A stretch of DNA of 64,000 nucleotides from Kitasatospora cineracea (GTDB lineage: Bacteria; Actinomycetota; Actinomycetes; Streptomycetales; Streptomycetaceae): NCBI RefSeq assembly GCF_003751605.1, contig NZ_RJVJ01000001.1, positions 558,001 through 622,000 of the forward strand. The letters are read 5' to 3'. Within the stretch, counting starts at the first letter, position 1; every line of letters begins with the position of its first letter. Positions 1 to 7,655 of this stretch are shown here, piece by piece. A program made the translations under genes and the position numbers. A model generated the notes under the pieces. It was not told the origin of the DNA. It did not search any database and saw only the letters and a list, made by a program, of their open reading frames with translations.

Positions 1-564
1 CGCCCCGTGCAGTTCACCCTCCCCCGGCAGCTCCGCCACCCCGCTGCCCACCGCGTACACCGAGGCCCGCTCCGCCAGGTCCCGCCCGATCCGCCCGGCC
101 ACGGCGGCGACCTCGTCCCGCCGCCCCGTCCACGCCTTGTCCACCCCCTCCAGCACCTGCCGGAACGAGGGCATCCCGTGCCGCGGCTCCGGCGGGAAGT
201 ACGTCCCGAAGTAGAACGGCTCCTTCCCCGGCGTCAGGAACACCGTCATCGGCCACCCGCCCTGCCCCGTGGCCGCCTGCACCGCCTCCATGTACACCGC
301 GTCGACGTCCGGCCGCTCCTCCCGGTCGACCTTCACCGCCACGAACCGCTCGTTCAGGAACCCCGCCGTCGCCTCGTCCTCGAACGACTCGTGCGCCATC
401 ACGTGACACCAGTGGCAGGCCGCGTACCCCACCGACAGCAGCACCGGCACCCCCCGCCGCTCCGCCTCCTCGAACGCCTCGGGGCCCCACTCCCACCAGT
501 CGACGGGGTTCTCGGCGTGCTGCAACAGGTACGGGGAGGTGGCATCGGCCAAGCGGTTCACCAT
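1..564 (-). CDS. DUF255 thioredoxin-domain protein, 3' part outside window
   Basis: The first 188 residues of a YyaL / spermatogenesis-associated-protein-20 type protein; the rest lies beyond the left edge. The ATG at 564 gives [20 protein letters not shown], the usual start of the family, followed by [10 protein letters not shown] and the CHWCH signature of its thioredoxin-like fold at about residues 51-55. Full-length relatives are about 600-700 residues and carry a glycosidase-like C-terminal domain, which cannot be checked here. The exact reaction is unknown. The first ~155 bp of the gene are duplicated at 3757-3911, so this gene borders the accessory island. The family assignment is firm. 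Confidence 0.9.
   Translation of the reverse strand, partial: MVNRLADATSPYLLQHAENPVDWWEWGPEAFEEAERRGVPVLLSVGYAACHWCHVMAHESFEDEATAGFLNERFVAVKVDREERPDVDAVYMEAVQAATGQGGWPMTVFLTPGKEPFYFGTYFPPEPRHGMPSFRQVLEGVDKAWTGRRDEVAAVAGRIGRDLAERASVYAVGSGVAELPGEGELHGA
407..564 (-). repeat. Left copy of duplicated DUF255 gene 5' end
   Basis: This stretch matches 3757-3911 in the same orientation. The distal 74 bp (407-480) differ at only one position, whereas the part nearest the start codon is clearly more diverged and differs by one codon in length. The two copies bracket 565-3756, which carries only accessory genes. I saw no integrase or transposase between them, so the mechanism (homologous replacement, or capture of a foreign 5' end) is inference. 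Confidence 0.75.
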
Positions 565-706
565 GCGGGCAGTATCCCAGCAGCCTCACGCCCCGCGGAG
601 ACCATCCCCTCGAACACGCCGAGGCCGACCGCGCCGGACCAAGTCTTGCCAGCATCGTCGTTCAAGGCGACAACCAAGTCCCCAAGAAGCGAGCCGGGAC
701 TCCGTA

Positions 707-2194
707 TCAGAACAGCCGACGATCTCCCGGGGCCTGGAAATGCTGCATGAGCCTCAGAGTGAGTTCCTCGGCGATCGTCGGCACGGCGGCATCGATGGTT
801 GCAGCGTCCCAGACCTCGTCGGGCAGGACATGCACCGGGCCACCGCCGCCACCGCGCGCCAGGGTCGCTCTGTGGGATGTTCTGGCGGTATCGAGACTCA
901 TCACCGTCAGGAACTCGGCGGGGTCAATACCCAGCGCGGGAGCGTACCGAGTCTGCGGGACAGCATGGAGACGCAACAGCAACCGGAGCAAGTGCGCGAT
1001 GCGCTTTTGCGTGTACTCAGGGTCGAGCACCGGAATGTGGGAGGGGCGCGGGAGCGGTTCCCAGCAACTCCGCTGACCGGCCTGCGAGATCGCCAAGCCA
1101 ACGCTCCCACCGCGGTTGGGATCCCGGACGAACGCGGCGGCGAAGTCGGCCTCAAGAACACGGGACACTGCCTCGGTGGTCGTGAATACCGCTTCAGACC
1201 TTCCCGCAGACACAAGGCCGTCCTTGAGCTGGTTCATCTGTCGCATCGGCAGCCGAACGCTGCACTCCGGGATCAAGTGCACCTCCAGGGTGGCACCCTC
1301 GCTGGACCACGACGGCAACAATGTTCTCCGCCAGACGACCGGCAGTGGCTCCTTGAGCTTCTCGCTGTCAGGAAGGCCAGCGACGGAGGAGGGGGTGGAG
1401 GCAACGATCTGCGGGTTCGACGGCTCGGCCTCAGCTCCGCCTGGAGATGTCAACGCCCTGATGACGGCGATGGTCATTGCCGCAGCGCTCTCCGCAGCGA
1501 TCCGCTGAAATCCACCGCTGTCCGTATGCTGCTTGCTACCGTCGGCACGATCACTGATCCCACGGATGACCAGCGCAGGAACCTGGCCAGCCATGGATGC
1601 GGCACCTGCGAAACCGGCTCCTTCCGTCTCGATCGCCGCGACGCCGTTGTAATGCTCGTCCAGCAGGACTTGGAGCGCAGACATGGAAGCATTCACGACC
1701 GCCTCACCGGCAGCGATCGGCTTGAAGTGCACCTCTGGAACTTCGCGCCCCTCAGACAGCAACTCATCCGCCCACTGCGCATCCAGCGCAACATAGCCAG
1801 CCACCTGCTCCAGGCGGTGCGACGCCTGCCACATCTCGGGCCGGGGCTTGAATTTTTCCTCCTGCTTTCCACCGTGGTAAGCGAAGACCCGTGTCGCGAC
1901 GACGACATCACCTAGCGCAACATCATGCTTGAGCGCACCGGCGATCCCCGTAAAGAAGACAGCCTCGGGCCTGATCATGCCAATGGCGCGCTCGGTCAAA
2001 ATCGCTGCTGCCTGGTTCCCCTGGCCAACCCGCGCGAGGTACACCTCCCAGGCGGTTCCTGGGACATGGCCGCGCTCAAAGATCGTCCCTGCCTCATGAT
2101 CCACCCTCTGCAGGTTCTCCATCCGAGCCCTCACGGCCCGGTACTCCAGAGGCAGCGCAGTAAAAACAACGATCTTTCCTCCGGACGAACGCAC
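707..2194 (-). CDS. MTA/SAH nucleosidase-like phosphorylase fused to unassigned C-terminal domain
   Basis: The first ~250 residues form a purine-nucleoside-phosphorylase-type fold: KIVVFTALPLEYRAV at the N-terminus, FFTGIAGAL near 80-88, the ribose-binding AIETEGAGFAG near 188-198, and GISDRAD with the presumed catalytic Asp near 215. A second domain of about 200 residues follows (285-495) that I cannot assign. Such fusions often act in bacterial conflict systems as nucleotide-cleaving effectors; that role is inference. I chose the GTG at 2194 because GAGG lies 6 nt upstream; a GTG at 2269 would add 25 poorly coding-like residues. It diverges from the membrane-protein gene at 2361, and base composition is visibly less GC-rich than in the core genes. 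Confidence 0.75.
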   Translation of the reverse strand: MRSSGGKIVVFTALPLEYRAVRARMENLQRVDHEAGTIFERGHVPGTAWEVYLARVGQGNQAAAILTERAIGMIRPEAVFFTGIAGALKHDVALGDVVVATRVFAYHGGKQEEKFKPRPEMWQASHRLEQVAGYVALDAQWADELLSEGREVPEVHFKPIAAGEAVVNASMSALQVLLDEHYNGVAAIETEGAGFAGAASMAGQVPALVIRGISDRADGSKQHTDSGGFQRIAAESAAAMTIAVIRALTSPGGAEAEPSNPQIVASTPSSVAGLPDSEKLKEPLPVVWRRTLLPSWSSEGATLEVHLIPECSVRLPMRQMNQLKDGLVSAGRSEAVFTTTEAVSRVLEADFAAAFVRDPNRGGSVGLAISQAGQRSCWEPLPRPSHIPVLDPEYTQKRIAHLLRLLLRLHAVPQTRYAPALGIDPAEFLTVMSLDTARTSHRATLARGGGGGPVHVLPDEVWDAATIDAAVPTIAEELTLRLMQHFQAPGDRRLF

Positions 2195-2360
2195 CTGACA
2201 CCTCACTAGGACTGGCTTGTCTGCCCGCGACCGGCGATGACCTGCCTCTGCGCCAGGGGCATGGATCACAGCGTAGCCCTTCGAATCGTCAAACCCGGCC
2301 AGAAATAAGGTGATTAGATTCTTATCCGACTACCGTTCAGCCTTCTCGAAGAGGGGCATC

Positions 2361-2891
2361 ATGGCCACTGAGGACGTCACTGAGAGCAAGCTGCTCCTGG
2401 CCGAGTACGACCGGATCAAGGAGGAGCAAAAGGCACGGATCGGCTTCCGAGACAACTTGCTCTACTTCACACTCGCCGCTTCCACTGCTGTCCTGGCGAT
2501 CACAGTCCAGACCAAACGCTCCCAGCTATTGCTCGTTCCCCCCATGATCTGCCTCGTCCTCGGCTGGACCTACCTTGTCAACGACGAAAAGATCTCGGCG
2601 ATCGGCCGCTACATACGCGACCACCTGGGGCCGCGACTAACGGAACTCAGCGATGCCCCGGCCCCCGTGTTCGGCTGGGAGGCTTACCACCGTAGCGACG
2701 TCGGCCGCGCCACACGCAAGCGCCTGCAGACCGCCGTGGACCTGTTCACATACCTGGTATTCCCACTAGCCAACATGATCGTATTCTGGAACTCGGCATC
2801 CATCCATCCGCCGCTTCTAGTCGTATCGATCGCGGAGACGATTGCGCTGACTGTGCTGGCCTGGCAGTTCCTGCGCTACGCCGAACGCTAG
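2361..2891 (+). CDS. Small integral membrane protein
   Basis: 176 residues with a charged N-terminus (EYDRIKEEQKARIGFRDN), then paired hydrophobic segments at about 31-48 and 54-70, a conserved-looking loop with IGRYIRDHLGP, and a second hydrophobic pair near the C-terminus; four membrane helices are likely. The ATG at 2361 follows AGAGGGG and is preferred; a GTG at 2310 would extend the protein by 17 residues and introduce a TTA leucine codon. It is divergent from the nucleosidase gene and shares a short intergenic region with it. I do not recognise a named family. A membrane partner of the nucleosidase is a hypothesis based only on position. Confidence 0.6.
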   Translation: MATEDVTESKLLLAEYDRIKEEQKARIGFRDNLLYFTLAASTAVLAITVQTKRSQLLLVPPMICLVLGWTYLVNDEKISAIGRYIRDHLGPRLTELSDAPAPVFGWEAYHRSDVGRATRKRLQTAVDLFTYLVFPLANMIVFWNSASIHPPLLVVSIAETIALTVLAWQFLRYAER

Positions 2892-2998
2892 AATGATCAG
2901 CCCGCTGACCGCTGGAACCGTGGGTCCGCCTACGCCACGAAACCGTTCTGACACGGCTTGAGCACCGAAGATCACCTCTCAGGACCACACAGGTGGGC

Positions 2999-3250
2999 TT
3001 AGAGGGACGTGACCTGGACGATGTAAATCCGCTCGTGTCGTACGACGGTCAGGTACTCGAACATGCCACCCGGGACATCGGCGGTCCTGCTCTTGGGGTT
3101 CTCCCCCCGGTACGAGCTCCCATCGAGGTAGAGGGCTTCCGCGGCCCGAACCAACTCGTCAGTCTTCTTCTCGACTTCAGCGATGAAGGCCAGCGGCGCT
3201 CCGGCGATCACATGTTCCTCACTGGGGAGGTACTCCCAGGCCCACGTCAT
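2999..3250 (-). CDS. Small protein, possible RelE/ParE-like toxin
   Basis: 83 residues. The start ATG overlaps the stop of the upstream gene by 4 bp (ATGA at 3247-3250), a strong sign of translational coupling. The sequence has an N-terminal TWAWEYLPSEE, a helical middle and a C-terminal strand-like FEYLTVVRHERIYIVQVTSL, the layout of RelE/ParE-type mRNA interferases or gyrase toxins. Catalytic residues cannot be identified with confidence. Second position in a two-gene cassette with a DUF6247-like protein first is typical of antitoxin-toxin order. The function is inferred from size, overlap and context. Confidence 0.55.
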   Translation of the reverse strand: MTWAWEYLPSEEHVIAGAPLAFIAEVEKKTDELVRAAEALYLDGSSYRGENPKSRTADVPGGMFEYLTVVRHERIYIVQVTSL

Positions 3251-3600
3251 GCGCCCAACATCCGGTAAGCGGCTCGAATGATCTCGGCAGCAGCGAGGGC
3301 ATGACGTCGTGAGTCATCAGGCTCCTCCGCCACCTGCATGAGGTACTCAGTCCGGCGGAGCTTGGAAGCCGTTTCCGGATGCCGTTCGATCTCGACCACG
3401 ACAGCCCACCGCAGGAGGAATCCGCGAAGTGGATCGAGGGTGTCGGAGTCGATGGCCCTGGTGATTGCTTCCGCCTGCTCGGTCTGCATCTCCAGCAGAC
3501 GGTCCGGGGCCACGACGGCGAGGGCAGCCTTGAGGGCGGTGATGGTCCGCTCGGGGCGCGGGATCAGCTCTTCGGCATGGTGCTCCGGCTGTGCGGTCAC
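3247..3600 (-). CDS. DUF6247-like protein, probable antitoxin partner
   Basis: 117 residues from the GTG at 3600, which is preceded by GGAGGAGAT; the longer frame to 3630 has no comparable ribosome site. After a short N-terminus (VTAQPEHHAEELIPRPERT) the protein is mostly helical and acidic/basic, with LRGFLLRWAVVVEIERHPE in the middle. It resembles Streptomyces DUF6247-type proteins that commonly sit directly upstream of small toxin-like genes. The stop overlaps the next start by 4 bp. Antitoxin activity is inferred from this arrangement; no DNA-binding motif is obvious. Confidence 0.6.
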   Translation of the reverse strand: MTAQPEHHAEELIPRPERTITALKAALAVVAPDRLLEMQTEQAEAITRAIDSDTLDPLRGFLLRWAVVVEIERHPETASKLRRTEYLMQVAEEPDDSRRHALAAAEIIRAAYRMLGA

Positions 3601-3749
3601 ATCTCCTCCGTGCAGTTGGGTCAGCACCACGCTACAGCGCAGCAGGTCTGCCGATCCTCGGATTCGGTGACTCGCCCTCCCCCATCACGCGTGCCCGTCT
3701 CAGTGGTGTTCGACAACCCGCCGGTTCAGGGCTACCGCCTTGTACGAGT

Positions 3750-3911
3750 TCACTGGCACCAGTGGCAGGCCGCGTACCCCACCGACAGCAGGACCGGCAC
3801 CCCCCGCCGCTCCGCCTCCTCGAACGCCTCCGGTCCCCACGGCCACCAGTCGACCGGGTTGTCAGCGTGCTGAAGCAGATAAGGCGAGGTCACACCAGCC
3901 AGCCGGTTCAT
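3750..3911 (-). pseudogene. Truncated copy of DUF255 gene 5' end
   Basis: The frame starts with ATG at 3911 ([19 protein letters not shown]) and runs through [17 protein letters not shown] to a stop at 3750, so it ends right at the CHWC motif where the intact gene continues with His. It is the 5' stub of a second DUF255-type gene. Homology to 407-564 stops abruptly at 3757. The stub lies next to the toxin-antitoxin-like operon and marks the right border of the island. It is unlikely to make a functional protein. Confidence 0.85.
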
Positions 3912-4107
3912 ACGCCCCAGCCTCTCACAGCGCCTGCCGCGACCGGTGAAACACTGACGGGCCCGCCGCACTTGGCCGAATCGCACTCGTGCGCCATGAC
4001 GTGGTGGGCGGCTCCTCCCCTTCCGAGTCGGACGGCCCGGCACCTCGGAACAGTAGGCTGAGCGCAGCAGCGCCGGACCTGCCGAAGCCTCTCGAAGGAG
4101 GTAGACC

Positions 4108-4674
4108 ATGAGCGCCGAGATGGTGGCGCCCGCGTGGATGCACACGCAGATCAGCGCGGAGCAGTACGACTCCTGGTCCGAGGAGCAGTGCGCCGGCATC
4201 GAGGTCGTGGACGGGATGGTCGTCGTGAGCCCGAGCGCCTCCAAGCGCCACAACCGGCTGGCCCGCATCCTGGCCAACGCCCTGGACGCCGCCGCGGGCC
4301 CGGACTGGAACGCCGACACGGACTTCGACGTCCGCCTGCAGGACGTTCCCCTCACCAACCGCCGCCCTGACGTCATCGTCTACCGGGCGGAGACCATCGA
4401 CCTCACGCCCACCCGCCCCGAGCACGTACTGCTGGTCGTCGAGGTCGTGTCGCCCGGCTCGGAGACCACGGACCGGATCGTGAAGGTCGACCAGTACGCC
4501 AGGGCTGGCATCCCCTTCTACTGGCGGGTCGAACAGGCCGCCACCGGGATCCCGATCGTGTACACCTACGTTCTCGACCCTGCCACCAAGACTTACAGGG
4601 ACGGCGACATGTTCACCGGCTCGGTGAAGGCGACCGCGCCTTTCGCCATCACCGTCGATCTTGGGGACTTGTAA
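4108..4674 (+). CDS. Uma2 family (DUF820) restriction-endonuclease-like protein
   Basis: 188 residues with the PD-(D/E)XK-like core of the Uma2 family. [20 protein letters not shown] is the usual N-terminal part, NRRPDVIVY supplies the Asp, and [20 protein letters not shown] supplies the Glu and Lys positions; [13 protein letters not shown] is a typical C-terminal strand. The ATG is preceded by GAAGGAGG at good spacing. Streptomycetes carry many paralogues; their substrate is unknown and nuclease activity is inferred. It is monocistronic, just outside the DUF255 stub, so it may belong to the same accessory block. Confidence 0.85.
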   Translation: MSAEMVAPAWMHTQISAEQYDSWSEEQCAGIEVVDGMVVVSPSASKRHNRLARILANALDAAAGPDWNADTDFDVRLQDVPLTNRRPDVIVYRAETIDLTPTRPEHVLLVVEVVSPGSETTDRIVKVDQYARAGIPFYWRVEQAATGIPIVYTYVLDPATKTYRDGDMFTGSVKATAPFAITVDLGDL

Positions 4675-4967
4675 GGAACCGCGAAACCGCCCCGCTGTCG
4701 ACGCTCGACCGCCGGCGTCCGCCTCGCTTCTTCGCGGACCGATCGGCGGTGCCTACAAGAACGACCCGGGCTTGGGCCTCCAGCCGACCGTTACGCGGAC
4801 GTCGCCGTCAGCGGTGCCACGGTCCAAGTACCGGGCAACTCGTCCCCGTTCCCCTCCTCCCGGCAGCCGGTCGTGGTCACCGGTCCGGCGGAAGCCGGCA
4901 TTCCCCTTGCGGCCTTCGGCCCGCTCGACGACGGCACGGGTGGATCCGCAGCCGCCGTACCGGGGGG

Positions 4968-5159
4968 TCAGTCGTCCTTCGGGTCCGGCTGCTCGGTGAA
5001 GTCGATCTTCTTGAAGCGGGCGTTCATGGACTTGAGGAGGAACCAGGTGGCGATGCCGAGGGCGGCGAAGACGACGAAGCCGAGGAGGCCGGGGGTGACC
5101 TTGGTTTCGTCGAGGGCCAGGGCGGTGGCGAGCTGGGTGGGGTTCACGGGGGTGCTCAT
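4968..5159 (-). CDS. Small single-pass membrane protein next to mca
   Basis: 63 residues: a polar N-terminus (MSTPVNPTQLATALALDETK), one hydrophobic segment at about 23-43 (GLLGFVVFAALGIATWFLLK), then a basic stretch and an acidic tail. It starts 60 bp downstream of the mca stop on the same strand, preceded by GGAGGA-like sequence, so it is probably the last gene of the mca transcript. Small proteins of this type are commonly found beside mca in streptomycetes, but no function is known. The 293 bp between the Uma2 gene and this gene contain nothing I can assign. Confidence 0.75.
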   Translation of the reverse strand: MSTPVNPTQLATALALDETKVTPGLLGFVVFAALGIATWFLLKSMNARFKKIDFTEQPDPKDD

Positions 5160-5219
5160 TCCTCCATGGTGACCCGGCCTTAAGGCGGCCGGGTCACCGG
5201 GGGGTGGTGCGGGGTGGGG

Positions 5220-6089
5220 TTACTTGCGGAGGCCGGCGAAGAGGTCGGTCTCGGGGAGGTCGGTGTCGATCAGGGACTTGGCGAGTTCGTAGTCCTCGGT
5301 GGGCCAGACCTCGCGCTGGACGTCGAGCGGGACGCGGAACCAGGGCCCGTCGGGGTCGATCTGGGTGGCGTGGGCGATCAGGGCCTTGTCGCGGATCTCG
5401 AAGAAGTCCCCGCACTCGACCCGGGTGGTGATCTCCCGCTCGGCGCGGCCGGACTTCTCCCAGCCCTCGATCCACTCGCCGTAGGGGGACTCGTGGCCGT
5501 TGGCGCTGAGGTAGGCGTGCAGGGCGCGGATCCGGCCCATCGGGAAGCCGTGGTTGTAGTAGAGCTTGGAGGGCTGCCAGGGCTCGCCCGCCTCTGGGTA
5601 GGCCGCCGGGTCCCCGGCGGCGTCGAAGGCGGCCATGGTGATCTTGTGGGTCATGATGTGGTCGGGGTGCGGGTAGCCGCCGTTCTCGTCGTACGTGGTG
5701 ATCACGTGCGGGCGGAACTCGCGGATCAGCTTGACCAGGGCCCCGGCCGCGACCTCCACCTCCTCGAGGGCGAAGCAGCCCTCGGGCAGCGGGGGCAGCG
5801 GGTCGCCCTCGGGCAGGCCCGAGTCGACGTAGCCGAGCCAGGCCTGCTGGACGCCGAGGATCTCACGGGCGGCGTCCATCTCCTTGCGGCGGACCTCGTG
5901 GATGTTCTCCTCGACCCACGGGTCGCCCTGGAGCTTGGGGTTGAGGATCGAGCCGCGCTCTCCCCCGGTGCACGTGGCGACCAGGACCTCCACCCCCTGT
6001 GACACGTACATCGCCATGGTGGCGGCGCCCTTGCTGGACTCGTCGTCCGGGTGCGCGTGCACCGCCATCAAACGCAACTGCTCGCTCAA
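5220..6089 (-). CDS. mca: Mycothiol S-conjugate amidase
   Basis: 289 residues of the PIG-L/LmbE metal-dependent amidase family. The zinc site is visible as AVHAHPDDESSKGAA near the N-terminus and as GGYPHPDHIMTH in the middle (about residue 135). Mca cleaves mycothiol S-conjugates to a mercapturic acid plus GlcN-inositol, detoxifying electrophiles and antibiotics in mycothiol-producing actinobacteria. I chose the TTG at 6089 (LSEQLRLMAVHAHPDDE) because family members begin just before this motif and AAGGGG precedes it; the open frame extends to 6248. It is divergent from the DUF4307 gene and likely cotranscribed with the small membrane protein downstream. Confidence 0.93.
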   Translation of the reverse strand: MSEQLRLMAVHAHPDDESSKGAATMAMYVSQGVEVLVATCTGGERGSILNPKLQGDPWVEENIHEVRRKEMDAAREILGVQQAWLGYVDSGLPEGDPLPPLPEGCFALEEVEVAAGALVKLIREFRPHVITTYDENGGYPHPDHIMTHKITMAAFDAAGDPAAYPEAGEPWQPSKLYYNHGFPMGRIRALHAYLSANGHESPYGEWIEGWEKSGRAEREITTRVECGDFFEIRDKALIAHATQIDPDGPWFRVPLDVQREVWPTEDYELAKSLIDTDLPETDLFAGLRK

Positions 6090-6147
6090 CGCCTGGTCCC
6101 CTTCAGGTACAGGTATGTCCGGTTCGTCGGGCCGGCTCCCCCGCCGC

Positions 6148-6176
6148 CTCTGGCGCGGACGTGCCCCTCCTATAGT
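6148..6176 (+). promoter_or_regulatory. Possible promoter of DUF4307 gene
   Basis: A TATAGT hexamer at 6171-6176 lies in the mca/DUF4307 divergent region, about 70 bp before the DUF4307 start. The -35 region around 6148-6153 is weak. The hexamer is striking in such GC-rich DNA, but orientation and use are inferred. Confidence 0.3.
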
Positions 6177-6246
6177 GACGGACTGAAGGGCCAGTCCATT
6201 CCCACCGAAGGACGAACGCCCCTCAGCGAAAGGACCGAGCCCCGCC

Positions 6247-6684
6247 ATGGACCACAGCCCTACGCCCCGGACCCCGGCCGCCGCCCCGGCCGCCCCGCCG
6301 GCCGGCCGCTACAGCCGGACCGACGACCGGGCCGCCGACCGCAAGCTGCGGATCGCCGCGGTGGTCTGCGGCGTGCTGTTCCTCGGGCTGATCGCCTGGC
6401 TGGGCGGCTCGTACCTGCTGCGGGAGACCAAGCTGAACGGGACGGTGCCGACCTTCCAGGCGGTGTCGGACACCGAGCTGCAGCTGCAGCTCTCGGTGCG
6501 CAAGAGCGACGGCACCGCGGGCGTCTGCACGGTCCGCTCGCAGGGCGCGGACGGCGCGGTGGTCGGCCAGTCGGACTTCCAGGTCCCGGCGGCGGGCAGC
6601 AGCTACGTCGAGGTGGTCACGCTGCGCACCACCGCCCGCGGCACCACGGCGGAACTGCTCGGCTGCACCCCCGGCAAGAAGTAG
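6247..6684 (+). CDS. DUF4307 domain membrane protein
   Basis: 145 residues: an Ala/Pro-rich cytoplasmic N-terminus containing GRYSRTDDRAADRKLR, one transmembrane segment (about 36-57, IAAVVCGVLFLGLIAWLGG), and an extracytoplasmic domain of about 85 residues with two cysteines (GVCTVRSQ and LLGCTPGKK) that could form a disulfide. The domain order matches DUF4307, an actinobacterial family next to mca and greA. Function is unknown. The ATG at 6247 is preceded by a weak AAGGA. Confidence 0.85.
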   Translation: MDHSPTPRTPAAAPAAPPAGRYSRTDDRAADRKLRIAAVVCGVLFLGLIAWLGGSYLLRETKLNGTVPTFQAVSDTELQLQLSVRKSDGTAGVCTVRSQGADGAVVGQSDFQVPAAGSSYVEVVTLRTTARGTTAELLGCTPGKK

Positions 6685-7006
6685 CGCCGCCTGCGACGAG
6701 GAGCAGCGCCGTCCGCGACTAGGAGCAGCGTCCCTGCCCGCGACAACGGGGGTGACGCCCCGCCCGGCCCGCCCGCTCACCCTTTCGGAGGGGTCGGTGC
6801 GCGCGGCGGCCCCGGGCCCGGCGGGCGGCCTGCCCGCAAACCTCCCGTCCAGGCCGGGAACTTGTTAGGCTCGTGGTTTCGCCCCTTCCACGCCGGTCGG
6901 CACGGGAGCGGGCGTTGCTTTGCATCTGCCCAGAAAACCCAGAAAATCGACCCACCGCCACCGGTCCACCCCCGGGGCGGCGCCGGCACCGACGAGGAGC
7001 ACCCCT

Positions 7007-7504
7007 GTGACCCAGACCAACGATGACGTGACCTGGCTCACTCAGGACCACTACAACAAGCTCAAGGCCGAGCTTGACCAGTTGACCGGGCCCTGGCGCA
7101 TCGAGATCGCGAAGAAGATCGAGGCCGCGCGCGAGGAGGGCGACCTCAAGGAGAACGCCGGCTACCACGCGGCCAAGGACGAGCAGGGCAAGACCGAGGC
7201 GCGGATCCGCCAGCTGTCCCAGCTGCTGGAGCGCGCGAAGGTCGGCGAGGCCCCGGCCGACTCGGGCGTGGTGGCCCCGGGCATGCTGGTGAAGGTCGCC
7301 TTCGACGGCGACCTGGACGACACCATGGAGTTCCTGCTGGCCTCCCGCGAGGTCACCGACGGCGACATCGACGTGTACTCCCCGCAGTCGCCGCTGGGCC
7401 GGGGCATCATCGGCAAGTCGGTGGGCGAGGACGCCCAGTACGAGCTGCCGAACGGCAAGAAGGCCAGCGTGAAGATCGTCGACGCCAAGCCGTTCTCCGG
7501 CTGA
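7007..7504 (+). CDS. greA: Transcription elongation factor GreA
   Basis: 165 residues. The N-terminal coiled coil carries the acidic tip motif REEGDLKENAGYHAAKDEQG, where the Asp/Glu pair reaches the RNA polymerase active site to stimulate cleavage of backtracked RNA. The C-terminal FKBP-like domain includes YSPQSPLGRGIIGKSVGED. The GTG at 7007 follows GAGGAG at good spacing. The 322 bp upstream contain no gene; a TAGGCT box at 6866-6871 could be the promoter -10 element, giving a leader of about 130 nt. Transcription ends at the strong hairpin downstream. Confidence 0.95.
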   Translation: MTQTNDDVTWLTQDHYNKLKAELDQLTGPWRIEIAKKIEAAREEGDLKENAGYHAAKDEQGKTEARIRQLSQLLERAKVGEAPADSGVVAPGMLVKVAFDGDLDDTMEFLLASREVTDGDIDVYSPQSPLGRGIIGKSVGEDAQYELPNGKKASVKIVDAKPFSG

Positions 7505-7589
7505 CCGCTCCGCAAGGCACGCGCGGCCCGCAAGACCCGCAGGCCCGCACGCACGCAAGCCCCGCCCGCACGCAGGGCCCGCACGCACG

Positions 7590-7628
7590 ACGACGGCCGC
7601 TCCCCCGGGTGGGGGGAGCGGCCGTCGT
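7590..7628. terminator. Bidirectional terminator between greA and ABC operon
   Basis: A perfect 17-bp stem (ACGACGGCCGCTCCCCC with its complement) closes on a short loop between the convergent stops of greA (7504) and the exporter permease (7656). It has no long U-tract, as is common for streptomycete terminators. Confidence 0.8.
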
Positions 7629-7655
7629 GCGTCCGGCGGCGGTCGGACGGCCGGT

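Noticed and set aside
565..3756. Integrated plasmid or prophage remnant
   Set aside because: No integrase, excisionase, replication gene or tRNA attachment site is visible; only the duplicated DUF255 5' ends support insertion.
4661..4999. Plus-strand frame between the Uma2 gene and the small membrane protein
   Set aside because: It is Pro/Arg-rich without domain or ribosome site, and overlaps the better supported 63-residue gene.
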